A DNA stretch of 64,000 nucleotides. Source: Streptomyces misionensis. GTDB taxonomy: Bacteria; Actinomycetota; Actinomycetes; Streptomycetales; Streptomycetaceae. The stretch lies in the NCBI RefSeq assembly GCF_900104815.1, contig NZ_FNTD01000004.1, positions 930,001-994,000 on the forward strand. Direction: 5' to 3'. Numbering within the stretch: position 1 is the first letter of the stretch; every line of letters begins with the position of its first letter. Positions 54,901 to 60,739 of this stretch are shown in pieces. Below the pieces are notes generated by a model. It was given only the letters and a program-made list of their open reading frames with translations, was not told the origin of the DNA and did not search any database. A program made the translations under genes and the position numbers.

Positions 54901-57900
54901 CACGTCTGGGTCGACCCGGTGACCGATCCCGGACGGCACGACGGGGAGCAGGAGCAGGAGGGGCGGACCCGGGACCCCCGTGTGCCGCACGGCGTCCACG
55001 AGCGGTCCGGGGAGGAGGACTCGGAGGACTTCGACTACGCGGAGATCCTGGCGGAGTACACCGATGACCGCAGGCGCGAGTACGACTGGCTGGACCAGTT
55101 GTACGGCGACACCCTCGACCAGGACGGGTACGACCGGGTCCACAACGCCCTGCTGACCCTCCAGTCGATGGACCTGGCACACGTCACGCCGGACGCGGAA
55201 CAGCGGCCCCCCGTCGAGGTGCTGGCCGAGCAGGTGCTCCACCTCGACGGCGCGCCCACCGCGCAGGACTACCGGGATCTGCTGGAACTCACCGCGCTCG
55301 CCGGTCCCGAGGCGACGCGGGACGCCGCCGCGCTCGGCGCGCACTTCCTCGCCACCACGCACCAGGCGCTGGGCGACGACACCCTGCTGCACGGCGGCTC
55401 GGCGCACGTGGGCCGCGACTGGACGGCCTCGCGCACGGTGCCGTCGGACCTCACCCGCTACACCACGACCGGCTCCGACGGGGAGCAGACGCGGCACACG
55501 GCACCGTGGCGCAGCCCCTACGTGGCGGCCGCCGACCGGACCCCGGACGGGCTGGCGCTGCGGCTGAACGGGCGTACGGTCCAGGTGTCCGAGGCCGAGT
55601 TCGCCGAGCTGGTGGCCCGTGACCCGCTGCGCGGCGCGGACCAGGACATCGTGCTGGTGGTCTCGCACGGGCAGGACCAGGAGCTGGCGCGGCTGGTCGC
55701 GGACCGGGCCGGGACGGCGGTGTGGTCGACCGACTCGCAGGTGCACCCGGTGCTCGACTGGCGGACCGGTGACGAACTGCTCGACCTGACGGGCGGCAGC
55801 GGCGGCTGGGCGCTGCATCTGGGCGGCCCGCGCGGCCCGTTGGACCTGTTCGACTTCGGCTTCGGCTCCCCGACGCCGGAACACGAAGCCCCGACGCCGG
55901 AGCACGAACCCGCCGGCCCGGACTACGCGAGCAAGCTGCTGCCGCACCCCGGCGGCCACGAGTCGGCCCTGGCACCGGCGAACCTGCTCGACCGGCTGAG
56001 GGCCCGCCCGCTGACGACCAGCGACTACGAGGTGATCGGGGCCGATCCCCGCACGGTGCTGTTCGAAGAGCCCACCGGCATGAACTTCGCCACCTTCGCC
56101 TACGGCCGCTCGGGCGACGTGCCCTCGTTGTGGGTGCCCTCCCAGGGGCACCAGCGGACGCTGGTCGGGGACCACCCGCCGCTCCATGTGTCACAGGACC
56201 TGTCGCTGGCGCACCGTGAGGGCGGCTACGGCCAGCAGGTGTTCGCCACTGCCGAGGCGATCGAGGCGTCCAACCGGCGGCTGGCGCTCGCGGGCTCCCT
56301 GGTACGGCTGGAGGCAGGGGACCTCACGCTGCGGGTTGCCGACGGCCAGGGTGGGCATCGTGAACTGGTGCGCGTCACACCGCGGTTCCTGACCCGCTCC
56401 GGGAAGTCGGAGGAGGAGATCTGCCGGGACTTCGCCCAGATGGTCTCGGGCGGCGCCCCCGCCTCGCACGTGGTCTTCCGCGGCCCCGACGGCACGAGCC
56501 TGGACAAGGCTCCGATCAACGCCCTCGGCCGCACCGAGGTCACCGGCATCCACCACCTCGCCGAGTCCCTCTCGCTGGTGGCCGACGGCGAGCGGCCGAC
56601 CGGGCCGCTGGGCCCGTCGTGGGCCGTCGACCAGGTGCGGCGGGACGACCGGCTCATCGCCGAGAGCGACGGCCCGACCCCGGGCAAGTCCTACGGCAGC
56701 GCGCTGAGTTACGACCCGCTGGTCAATCCGCGGCGCGACGCGCTGTCCGCCGCCGCGCGAGAGATCGGCATCAACGAGCACGCCTGGGCGAAGGTCGGCG
56801 AGGCCTACCTGGTGCACTCGATCAACGCGCTGGACGAGAACGGCCTGCCGAGCCTGGCGCACAACTACGCGAAGCCCGGCGAGCCGGAGGGCAGCCACTA
56901 CGGCTACCACTTCGCCACCGTCGTGCTCTCCAGCGAGGACGGCAGGCACCAGATCACCCTGGAGAACTTCGCCCGCCGCGCGCACGTCGCGAGCATCGTG
57001 AAGACGGCCGTGTCGGAGACGCTGCGCCACGGCACCCCGGGCGGGTTCCGGAGGCTGCACCGGGCCATCGACGAAGAGCTGGACCAGGCGCGGGCGGCCG
57101 GCGCCGACGAGGCGCGGGTCAAGCGGCTGGAGCGGCATCTGGCCCTCGTGGACGCGCTGACCAGGACGGCGGACGCCCGGCGGAAGGTCGACGGGGCGGC
57201 TCCGGGCACCCCGGAGCACGCGAGCGCCGCCGCGGAGTTCGACAAGGCGCTCAAGGCCGCCGAGGCGCGCATGAAGCAGGCTTCGGAGCTGGCCAAGGGC
57301 AGCGACCTGTGGCACTTCCGGATGTTCTCCCAGCGGCCCGGCGAGACCATGCACGAGGTCAGCGCCGACCTGCTCACCTCGGACCGCTCGGCCGAGGCCA
57401 ACCCGCTGACCGCGGTGATCGTGCACGGTCACCGGCTTCCGAAGATCGACATCGGGTTCCGTGAGGGCTCCCGGCAGATCGGCAAGGACGAGGGGCGCAA
57501 GCTCAACTACGTGGCCGAGCTGGCGACCCGGACCGGGCTGTGGAACCACCACAACGGGCTGCCGCTGCCCCGGATCACGGTGACCGGGCGCGGCAACGCC
57601 CGCCGCCCCACGCTGGGCGGTGCCCTGCCCGACGCCGCGCAGCAGCGGGCGCAGGCCGTGCACGGGGAACTGCGGGACCGGCTGGACCGGTATCTCATCA
57701 ACTACCAGCACGGTTCTCCCCGGCAGCGGCTGACCGCGGCCGACTTCCCCGTCACGGTCACCACCGAGCGCCCGCCGAAGGGCGCCGACCAGGAGCAGGG
57801 CCGCCGTACGACGGTCGCGGTGCACGACGCCCGCGCGGACCACTCCGAGGTGTCGCCCCGGGCGCCCCGGACCCCGCTGCGGCAGCAGACGCCCACCGAG

Positions 57901-58452
57901 AACCGGACGCAGACACAGCCCCGGACACAGACGCAGGCGCAACCCGAGGTCACGGCCCCCGTCGTGCCGCACACCGCCCCGCCGGCGGCGCCGTACCGCA
58001 GTGAACGGCTGACCATCGGCAGCGTCGAGTTCGCGGACGGCTCGTCCGAGCCGACGGGGGCGCAGCGGGAGACGGTGCACCGGCTGGCCGCCGAGGTGGC
58101 GTGGGCGTCGCTGGCGAACGTACGTGCGGGCTTCCCGCCGCCGAGGGTCACGGTGGTCGGCCACGCGGACGGCATGCGCGGCGGGCTCCCCCACTTCGGC
58201 GAGGCGCTGCGGCGCGGGCAGGCACGCGCGGACGGCGTGGCGGACCTGTTCCGTTCGGCCCTCGCGGTCCACCTGGAGCGGCTGGGGACCGGCGAAGAGG
58301 CCGTCACGCTCCTGGCGGACATCGAGGTCACCGCCCGTTCCGAGGGCAACGCACCGCCCGGCGGCGGGACCGCGGGCGAGGACCCGGCGGCCGCGCTGCG
58401 TCATGCGTTCGTCGTGGTCGAGCTGCCCCGACCGGCCGGTGGTGACGCCTGA
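42946..58452 (+). CDS. Giant 5168-residue T7SS effector with OTU-like, two zinc-peptidase-like and OmpA-like domains
   Basis: Residues 1-105 are a WXG100-like export domain (LGWVAKLAVGQEWPKGDEDK), then hydrophobic segments to about 170 and a Gly/Ala-rich stretch to 260. Residues 265-730 are Ser/Thr/Pro-rich. Residues 735-1175 are charged helices with about 80-residue repeats. Residues 1299-1470 are a zinc-peptidase-like domain with HEISHQLGLRDEY from His1407; a Lys/Glu/Gln-rich linker follows. Residues 1706-2960 are beta-rich. Residues 3436-3750 are OTU-like: GDGRC with Cys3447, VHYDGHSHYD at 3730-3739. Residues 3779-3950 repeat the peptidase-like domain (HELGHQLGLRDEY from His3888). Residues 4325-4690 contain the only other Cys (4493). 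Two OmpA-like domains end the protein. From memory, similar giants are annotated as lonely-Cys proteins. It is probably exported and acts on competitor or host cells; the target is unknown. Confidence 0.9.
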   Translation: MSIELPPELGWVAKLAVGQEWPKGDEDKLRSLGAAWDDAARQLTAISREIDPATSGVLNSIGGEVADEFANFTQQLKSNIPDMAEAAGQLGDLGRNTGLQVEYAKYMIIAQLVWLAVEIAELAFWAPEAIPALVTGVRAIVKMLLKRLLISIATGVGFMVGMDAVIQGIQFLKGDRTKWDTDATLQALEGGAIGGAIGGLFSGAGSVVAPKFASTLIGKGLIGGASSLVTTEVMSEIFGGENDMGAALTSGIIGAMGGGGGRRRFGGGEHTEVHTPDLHLPSTPDLHLPKPPSGGGGPDLPSTENLSTGDLEKGTGSGSGKGNGIDTVGTIGDVTGHTSTGSTGSTGSTGSTNHGRTSGSGTATTSAVGAKQTSGQNSARGSGSSHSTKHLPVTESEGHTTGSGQKTVTTPHISTETAPPAHIAVTGQQGHSGGLPGFETTHDGGHGTATDITTGGHQVTDPPHHAAPQVTETTNHPAPQITDTTNQPAPQVTADQHPETQTTTGQPEPAATTVGRPQPQTTATHQPPPQTTANQPQPTAKAPATTQSPQSPHAVGNTPQPSTGPGRSQTPVAEGGRPPTESTGAPNPVHGLQSSSTSRPETESTPHQESTQTRPTATTGHSTTSHPAQHEVAPRAPRSQAPATENTTAPQQHRTATPPAPHPTDGAHLPSFPEVPRHQPGTTPHPEAVEDGSSAHVTEQLTRLDGIVVPTHDPGPPGPLHEAPTPPTTRPVSPDAGVRQRLTDLDRAARTAGMSEADRTAYARAVREAVASGDWERAGEHLTAFRDHVETRTVDQRYEAFHEHARGGFDRLTNLTGSKEEWQSKVDAVEQAHRSGDSELLDSRLNEYSAYVESHVPAEALTGRDAPRPFHREVEDLRQRLALTTDGSTADRLRARLDEARQDAELRDRLARLRTSTDPDPETAALYERLDHARTPEEADLALRDLEEHRRDQELQERLDRLTSDEPTTDRRPEPGSEEDLRRRLDALNDGADDHERDLRDRVDRADSPEEADRALRELHEYRVDQQLQQRLDRLTSDDTEDRPSERELRERLDALHDGENDPRAAELRARARDAATEPEAKDALDKLEQHLRQRELDRQDRVRELTARIEELRNRHAEQLLGLHSGDPDDTARRIEDTRDELSSHLTYDERTGGLRQELARPTATAESPGHLDRITTGSDEQPPVVEDSTPPQHNAPVPHGTSGGGGPLRVPVQDTHVPRADSDEQATTQPPSESHGSHGQVQEDQQLVAHQDTPVEDPTHPANHPVPSTRDLDDLRHAAGTGGPSGPPRMRVDRTPRYVVRSGFDQRRFTVGDTPYTELTVRVALKDDGSGSHDAEDVWRRAQEGVKQYFNDPKYTLPNGDRLHVTVERVGADDKPHLTVNLVDPDQGMDQRNWTPGAKPVEYAHEISHQLGLRDEYADETAPQRPHILGSLLGDVHRAPEHEGLTPGGLRDRHLRLLGALTAGHDDLLARQGHGGDHLTAAHPQDLTGEAVPPKLPESTTGQQGTRQQYDDPTQDPAWRQSRAGAQPVPRTHTWVDPVSDPTRQPEPVTPHPHEDTQTSEPPKQGEDDNQAGQDRDADKDKDKGDQKDEVQQKQEDKPKDEHQQKDDGEVRQEPQEPKEQQQKQEEEQDQKEQKPQDPEKHEEQKEQEERKDKDGQEDGKGQEDRKDPAVTPKDEQEQKPPEPPAKEPDPELDGRHRDTLAGKKITEEPGPDAVRARIEALLRDHAGDTSVTQRLDAALDPANFRKQHGQMVNGGWRFTVHVGGRPYEVEVGATASAWRLDPKTDAAKDNDGEGFDVPVESTHESTPRKTEMTSSEAGLELGPTIVRPVNPQLSALVAPSVKLGGATHGRETTVKSSTQTANQFAFTGKTDSYTSEFTYTVKVTDPEGTTLHAPGTDDAIKGQVRADVPRPQDLATGRPRTWQGWDPARTNDTGIGTDTGTGTNAKKPASGHPVSITGLNSARDAVYEALPHEGRPDGTAHQDIEDFFQPSNVLNEFEHASGKGLLSKTLTLSDGSKAHLVLTVEPDGSQALHTVDEKATVGSKSSGEHGQNRTENSSWSLGLSGGATGEVWKAQDSSRSTWLTGTAGYTGSSNLAHGTKGKNAVGSESSHEQTGKADLVATQARLRVQLVRHHFQPGRDGLHGTTTTAIGDHSPPPSEQPPVRPNGDVVLTIDPQHGEVLRAVPHDLTAPATTDRQPSLEPTRLTDPVAAPRTTFLHVPGSTELEDHIVLEMHQNHPGVLPPPGAIHADPTAPNHPRVTPEAWDNLRDLRRQLAPSRLRGAAPKLLDGTYRITLKGSHLPGLSGKNHEIVIKAEPAKGDHVGSGKSTTKTSGTRTTGADKSVTRSSKHVVNLAGNVRSSLDHPDVTRGFTMGSLDITAHNPSHGLTMGTETEVKRQFSLEADADVYAHPVTFKVMVGVEDPKQPTTRLSTEAPSAHMQRIKPVRPEGPLTVEVARPPKTTDDTTPPPRTIPTLDTLPQRHSVRFVTGSEEFRDQAQKSLTSAFQKKTGPLGNTRVPELKDALDGLTDAEHLRSLVSASHGGWANSGDEQVGSGRNRDTVGLSTRTGLSNFRFRETLPGVGKLEIETKTSVSTQVADKNTVAFKAGLGFDVGRFPSKDSPDASFQARGGVKGKGGAGQNTGENVKHKMTTSRKAAYKGTWHVYEADADVTVQGRVTDAKGNVFLGEPQTGKHRVLVLLSDDDVRKLGDGTGSGTTQPGTRQAPLLAKGLLGGATAEIPKSDEILGEIDRQIRKLDQVAPVPEAALPFADTFSPENLSANYEDLVGRGILDYHVHESRTQRVITEVLVRGIPEGKWTDEGDHSTGDTTRKVGIAQTVKGSAGHNWSLGADGNLRLSYAPVVKPKPGQDAAAVKAEESKGGLGSAAWAPTGGGEGTRTKSAETGVTTKVDHKTSKFGDTVKFGNSMRFEVTVTQRTEYGRFVNLAEPRPVKPSWRVHVYVPKSLTETAEQAAAHQQKPHTQQQTPQQTQEQTPQPTTHDGGDTVELQPLTGSKEDRERWQASLDSAHDLVGFDNHTGLYDQAQTVLTTPRPWGDGMLGKAGSAISSGLGSAASTLGHWAGAMTPKEAQKLIASFVSDPRLDDANPLVKEQRLPLEQQVSLRRTLGPSTLPTVFHQLKDSAGGYRTVPLGSDGRTGLEVRLQPTGEAEEISTRDDGSDEITVATEHESATTASNGVNANLTPLAFPVTTKNPNVIVPLPTNAMKLDRDQTFESKSPVTRAPGVPTRTLPPPVVPHGKTAAEPGKATLKGPQVLMRQPVRLSTQKYDENGTYGNTAHTDGHVYYWTAKKTEDPVTEPEKTPEENKRQTQTSKPTEPHRPPEPTGEKQQDPKTSGEAKETPEDPKETEKQVPKDTTGTEKQTPKDTTDTQKQPPEDSGQKQQEQHEPERQHEDKDAEAPKQDRRPDESEDTSSAPPAPPRLKVPGDGRCLLYSVLASTPPEHWPAALHNGTPRDARAQHDAVLQQIGTRQQTAVDPHSPLGRAAGNLHRMVLDGLRSTPAHELPREVAEVYRRVQVDRLQRQLRTESPAELRARLGRYGVDRVMSPDWLHPRALRTLYIEARTRELTGAPHHLSPRDAAEAAAAEVPETTNKLGHWVLHDDALAPHAQFDYLTAHGEPLSLDHIDSKESLVDAVVDTSLHQPLTPAEHQALVRAVENWVPGNGAWNTDEGEVFPALVAHTLGTRLRTFRLLPDGTTTMETTGPGHTGRTVDVHYDGHSHYDAAQLPTRHTTTVADDEVAPRAPKAPGSVTGSAAPRRPRDQSPRFVVRSAFDARVFRAGDTAVTDLTVRVAFRGGSEHDPETAWQRLVQGTEEFYNGPGHRLPDGSRLHVTVERVAADDQPHLVVDLAGHDRPMDQHTWWPDAEPVAYAHELGHQLGLRDEYREDDGEGPGRAGVTGSLLGDFHRPAPDGLAQGGLRGRHLQLLGALVGDVPETVVHPGADAAHTAFGPQDPRWQEARAAAPPVTRRHVWVDPVTDPGRHDGEQEQEGRTRDPRVPHGVHERSGEEDSEDFDYAEILAEYTDDRRREYDWLDQLYGDTLDQDGYDRVHNALLTLQSMDLAHVTPDAEQRPPVEVLAEQVLHLDGAPTAQDYRDLLELTALAGPEATRDAAALGAHFLATTHQALGDDTLLHGGSAHVGRDWTASRTVPSDLTRYTTTGSDGEQTRHTAPWRSPYVAAADRTPDGLALRLNGRTVQVSEAEFAELVARDPLRGADQDIVLVVSHGQDQELARLVADRAGTAVWSTDSQVHPVLDWRTGDELLDLTGGSGGWALHLGGPRGPLDLFDFGFGSPTPEHEAPTPEHEPAGPDYASKLLPHPGGHESALAPANLLDRLRARPLTTSDYEVIGADPRTVLFEEPTGMNFATFAYGRSGDVPSLWVPSQGHQRTLVGDHPPLHVSQDLSLAHREGGYGQQVFATAEAIEASNRRLALAGSLVRLEAGDLTLRVADGQGGHRELVRVTPRFLTRSGKSEEEICRDFAQMVSGGAPASHVVFRGPDGTSLDKAPINALGRTEVTGIHHLAESLSLVADGERPTGPLGPSWAVDQVRRDDRLIAESDGPTPGKSYGSALSYDPLVNPRRDALSAAAREIGINEHAWAKVGEAYLVHSINALDENGLPSLAHNYAKPGEPEGSHYGYHFATVVLSSEDGRHQITLENFARRAHVASIVKTAVSETLRHGTPGGFRRLHRAIDEELDQARAAGADEARVKRLERHLALVDALTRTADARRKVDGAAPGTPEHASAAAEFDKALKAAEARMKQASELAKGSDLWHFRMFSQRPGETMHEVSADLLTSDRSAEANPLTAVIVHGHRLPKIDIGFREGSRQIGKDEGRKLNYVAELATRTGLWNHHNGLPLPRITVTGRGNARRPTLGGALPDAAQQRAQAVHGELRDRLDRYLINYQHGSPRQRLTAADFPVTVTTERPPKGADQEQGRRTTVAVHDARADHSEVSPRAPRTPLRQQTPTENRTQTQPRTQTQAQPEVTAPVVPHTAPPAAPYRSERLTIGSVEFADGSSEPTGAQRETVHRLAAEVAWASLANVRAGFPPPRVTVVGHADGMRGGLPHFGEALRRGQARADGVADLFRSALAVHLERLGTGEEAVTLLADIEVTARSEGNAPPGGGTAGEDPAAALRHAFVVVELPRPAGGDA
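43960..44001 (+). repeat. 9-base tandem repeat in the giant gene
   Basis: Four full copies and one partial copy of AGCACCGGG, encoding STG repeats. The unit is a multiple of three, so copy-number changes would keep the frame. It lies in the Ser/Thr-rich linker after the export domain. Confidence 0.9.
45660..46250 (+). repeat. Degenerate ~80-residue helical repeats in the giant gene
   Basis: Three diverged protein repeats with the recurring pattern ELRxRLDxLxxxxxD, then TPEEADxALRxLEEHRxDQELQ, then ERLDRLTSD. Recognisable units are YERLDHARTPEEADLALRDL, DRVDRADSPEEADRALRELH and RARARDAATEPEAKDALDKL. They look like an extended helical rod. Confidence 0.75.
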
Positions 58453-58453
58453 T

Positions 58454-58496
58454 GGGCCCGGCGGGGCGGCGGCCACGGCACGCGCCGCCGGGGCCC
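58454..58496 (+). terminator. Hairpin after the giant gene
   Basis: Arms GGGCCCGGCGG (58454-58464) and CCGCCGGGGCCC (58485-58496) pair with one bulged G. It begins 2 bases after the stop of the giant gene and lies about 165 bases before dhaK. It probably ends the type VII transcript. Confidence 0.55.
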
Positions 58497-58660
58497 GTTC
58501 GGGAGGGCGTCGGCGCCGCGGAATGCGGCAGCGCACATGACCTTCGGGGCCACAAGACCGATACTGAGGTGCAAGGCTCCGACCACCCACCTGGTCCCAC
58601 CCGGCCTGAACAGGGAAAACACCGGTCAGGGACCACCTGCGAGCTTTCTGGGAGACAGGC

Positions 58661-59653
58661 ATGAAGATGTTGATCAACGTGCCGGAGACCGTCGTCGCGG
58701 ACGCGCTGCGCGGGATGGCGGCCGCGCATCCGGACCTGGCGGTGGACGTGGAGAACCGGGTGATCGTCCGCCGGGACGCTCCGGTGGCGGGACAGGTCGC
58801 GCTGGTCTCCGGCGGTGGGTCCGGGCACGAGCCGCTGCACGGCGGGTTCGTCGGCCCCGGCATGCTGTCCGCCGCCTGTCCGGGTGAGGTGTTCACCTCG
58901 CCGGTGCCCGACCAGATGGTGCGCGCGGCGGCCGCCGTGGACAGCGGCGCCGGGGTGCTGTTCGTGGTGAAGAACTACACGGGCGACGTGCTCAACTTCG
59001 ACATGGCGGCGGAGCTGGCCGAGGACGAGGGCGTCCAGGTCGCCAAGGTGCTGGTGAACGACGACGTGGCCGTCACCGACAGCCTCTTCACGGCCGGGCG
59101 GCGCGGCACCGGGGCGACGCTGTTCGTGGAGAAGCTGGCGGGTGCCGCCGCGGCCGAGGGGCGGCCGCTGGAGCAGGTGGAGTCGATAGCCCGCCGGGTG
59201 AACGAGAACTCCCGCAGCTTCGGCGTGGCGCTCAGCGCCGTCACCACCCCGGCGAAGGGCTCCCCCACCTTCGACCTGCCGGTGGGCGAGCTGGAGTTGG
59301 GCATCGGCATCCACGGCGAGCCGGGCCGGGAGCGGCGGCCGATGATGACCTCCGGGGAGATAGCCGACTTCGCGGTGAACGCGATCCTGGAGGACATGTC
59401 CCCGCACAACCCCGTGCTCGTCCTGGTCAACGGCATGGGCGCCACCCCGCTGCTGGAACTGTACGGGTTCAACGCCGAGGTGCAGCGGGTGCTGGCCGAG
59501 CGCGGGGTGGCCGTGGTGCGCACCCTGGTCGGCAACTACGTCACCTCCCTGGACATGGCGGGCGCCTCGGTGACCCTGTGCCAGGTCGACGAGGAAATGC
59601 TGCGGTTGTGGGACGCGCCGGTGCGCACCCCGGCGCTGCGCTGGGGGATGTGA
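58661..59653 (+). CDS. dhaK: Dihydroxyacetone kinase subunit DhaK
   Basis: A 330-residue protein matching the substrate-binding subunit of PTS-type dihydroxyacetone kinase. SGGGSGHEPLHGGFVG near residues 46-61 is the conserved substrate site. His218, in LGIGIHGEPG, aligns exactly with the residue that binds dihydroxyacetone covalently in E. coli DhaK. VNGMGATPLLELY and LVGNYVTSLDMAGASVTL are further conserved segments. Together with DhaL and DhaM it makes dihydroxyacetone phosphate from dihydroxyacetone, using phosphoenolpyruvate through PTS proteins. GGGAG lies before ATG 58661; an alternative ATG is two codons later. It starts a three-gene operon. Confidence 0.95.
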   Translation: MKMLINVPETVVADALRGMAAAHPDLAVDVENRVIVRRDAPVAGQVALVSGGGSGHEPLHGGFVGPGMLSAACPGEVFTSPVPDQMVRAAAAVDSGAGVLFVVKNYTGDVLNFDMAAELAEDEGVQVAKVLVNDDVAVTDSLFTAGRRGTGATLFVEKLAGAAAAEGRPLEQVESIARRVNENSRSFGVALSAVTTPAKGSPTFDLPVGELELGIGIHGEPGRERRPMMTSGEIADFAVNAILEDMSPHNPVLVLVNGMGATPLLELYGFNAEVQRVLAERGVAVVRTLVGNYVTSLDMAGASVTLCQVDEEMLRLWDAPVRTPALRWGM

Positions 59654-59699
59654 TACGGCGGACACAGCGCTCAACGCCCTTACTATGTTTGGAGGTCCA

Positions 59700-60299
59700 G
59701 TGCTCGACGCCGACTTCTTCCGCCGTTGGATGACGGCGACCGCCGCGTCCGTCGACCGCGAGGCGGAGCGGCTCACCGCCCTCGACTCGGCCATCGGGGA
59801 CGCTGATCACGGCAGCAACATGCAGCGCGGGTTCGCGGCCGTACGGACGACGCTGGAGAACGAGGCGCCGGACACGCCGGGCGCCGTGCTGATGCTCTCC
59901 GGACGCCAGCTCATCTCGACGGTCGGCGGCGCCTCGGGGCCGCTGTACGGCACGTTGCTGCGCCGGACCGGCAAGGCGCTCGGAGAGGCCGCCGAGGTCG
60001 GCGAGGAACAGCTGGCCGAGGCGCTGCGGGCGGGTGTGCAGGGTGTGATGAAGCTGGGCGGGGCGGCGCCCGGCGACAAGACCATGGTCGACGCCCTGCT
60101 GCCGGCCGTGGAGGCGCTCGGGAACGGGTTCGGCGCCGCCCGGGAGGCCGCCGAGAAGGGGGCGGAGGACACCGTCCCGCTGCTGGCGCGCAAGGGCCGG
60201 GCGAGCTACCTGGGGGAGCGCAGCGTCGGCCACCAGGATCCGGGTGCGACGTCGTCGGCGCTGCTGATCGCGGCGCTGGCCGAGACCGCGGAGGGCTGA
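59700..60299 (+). CDS. dhaL: Dihydroxyacetone kinase ADP-binding subunit DhaL
   Basis: A 199-residue helical-barrel protein. DSAIGDADHGSNMQRGF at about residues 26-42 provides the aspartates that hold two Mg ions and ADP; VGGASGPLYGTLLRR and GDKTMVDALLPAVEAL complete the signature. DhaL keeps ADP bound, and DhaM rephosphorylates it to ATP in place. GTG at 59700 gives the common start (MLDADFFRRWMTATA); GGAGG lies just four bases before it. ATG at 59685 is in frame and would add five residues, but the GGAGG would then be inside the gene. It lies 46 bases after dhaK, and dhaM follows after one base. Confidence 0.93.
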   Translation: MLDADFFRRWMTATAASVDREAERLTALDSAIGDADHGSNMQRGFAAVRTTLENEAPDTPGAVLMLSGRQLISTVGGASGPLYGTLLRRTGKALGEAAEVGEEQLAEALRAGVQGVMKLGGAAPGDKTMVDALLPAVEALGNGFGAAREAAEKGAEDTVPLLARKGRASYLGERSVGHQDPGATSSALLIAALAETAEG

Positions 60300-60300
60300 C

Positions 60301-60711
60301 GTGAGCGAGGAGAAGCTGGTCGGGATCGTGCTGGTGTCGCACAGCGCCGAGGTCGCCGCCTCGGTCGCGACGCTGGCCAAGGGGCTCGCGGGCGGGGCCG
60401 AGGCGGTGCCGGTGGCCCCGGCGGGCGGCACCGAGGGCGGCGGGCTCGGCACCAGCGCCGAGCTGATCGCCGCCGCGGCGGCCTCGGCCGACCGGGGCGC
60501 CGGGGTGGCGGTCCTCACCGACCTCGGCAGCGCGGTGCTCACCGTGAAGGCGCTGCTGGCCGAGGGCGACGAACTGCCGGAGAACACGCGACTGGTGGAC
60601 GCCCCGTTCCTGGAGGGTGCGGTGGCCGCGGTGGTGACGGCCGCCGCGGGTGCCGACCTGGACGGGGTGGAGGCGGCGGCGAAGGAGGCGTACGACTACC
60701 GCAAGGTGTGA
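60301..60711 (+). CDS. dhaM: Dihydroxyacetone kinase phosphotransfer subunit DhaM (EIIA only)
   Basis: A 136-residue single-domain protein of the mannose-type EIIA fold. GIVLVSHSAEVA places the phosphorylated His at residue 14. GGGLGTSAELI and TDLGSAVLTVKALL are typical of DhaM. E. coli DhaM has extra HPr and partial EI domains; here they are missing, as in other actinobacteria, so general HPr and EI from elsewhere must donate the phosphate. It transfers phosphate to ADP on DhaL. GTG at 60301 follows the dhaL stop directly. It converges with the GH75 gene, with 28 bases between the stops. Confidence 0.93.
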   Translation: MSEEKLVGIVLVSHSAEVAASVATLAKGLAGGAEAVPVAPAGGTEGGGLGTSAELIAAAAASADRGAGVAVLTDLGSAVLTVKALLAEGDELPENTRLVDAPFLEGAVAAVVTAAAGADLDGVEAAAKEAYDYRKV

Positions 60712-60739
60712 CGGGCCGCCATGAGCGTGGTGCGGCTGG

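Noticed and set aside
58454..58660. A small gene between the giant and dhaK
   Set aside because: Short frames here lack coding bias. The region holds a hairpin and the probable dhaK promoter.
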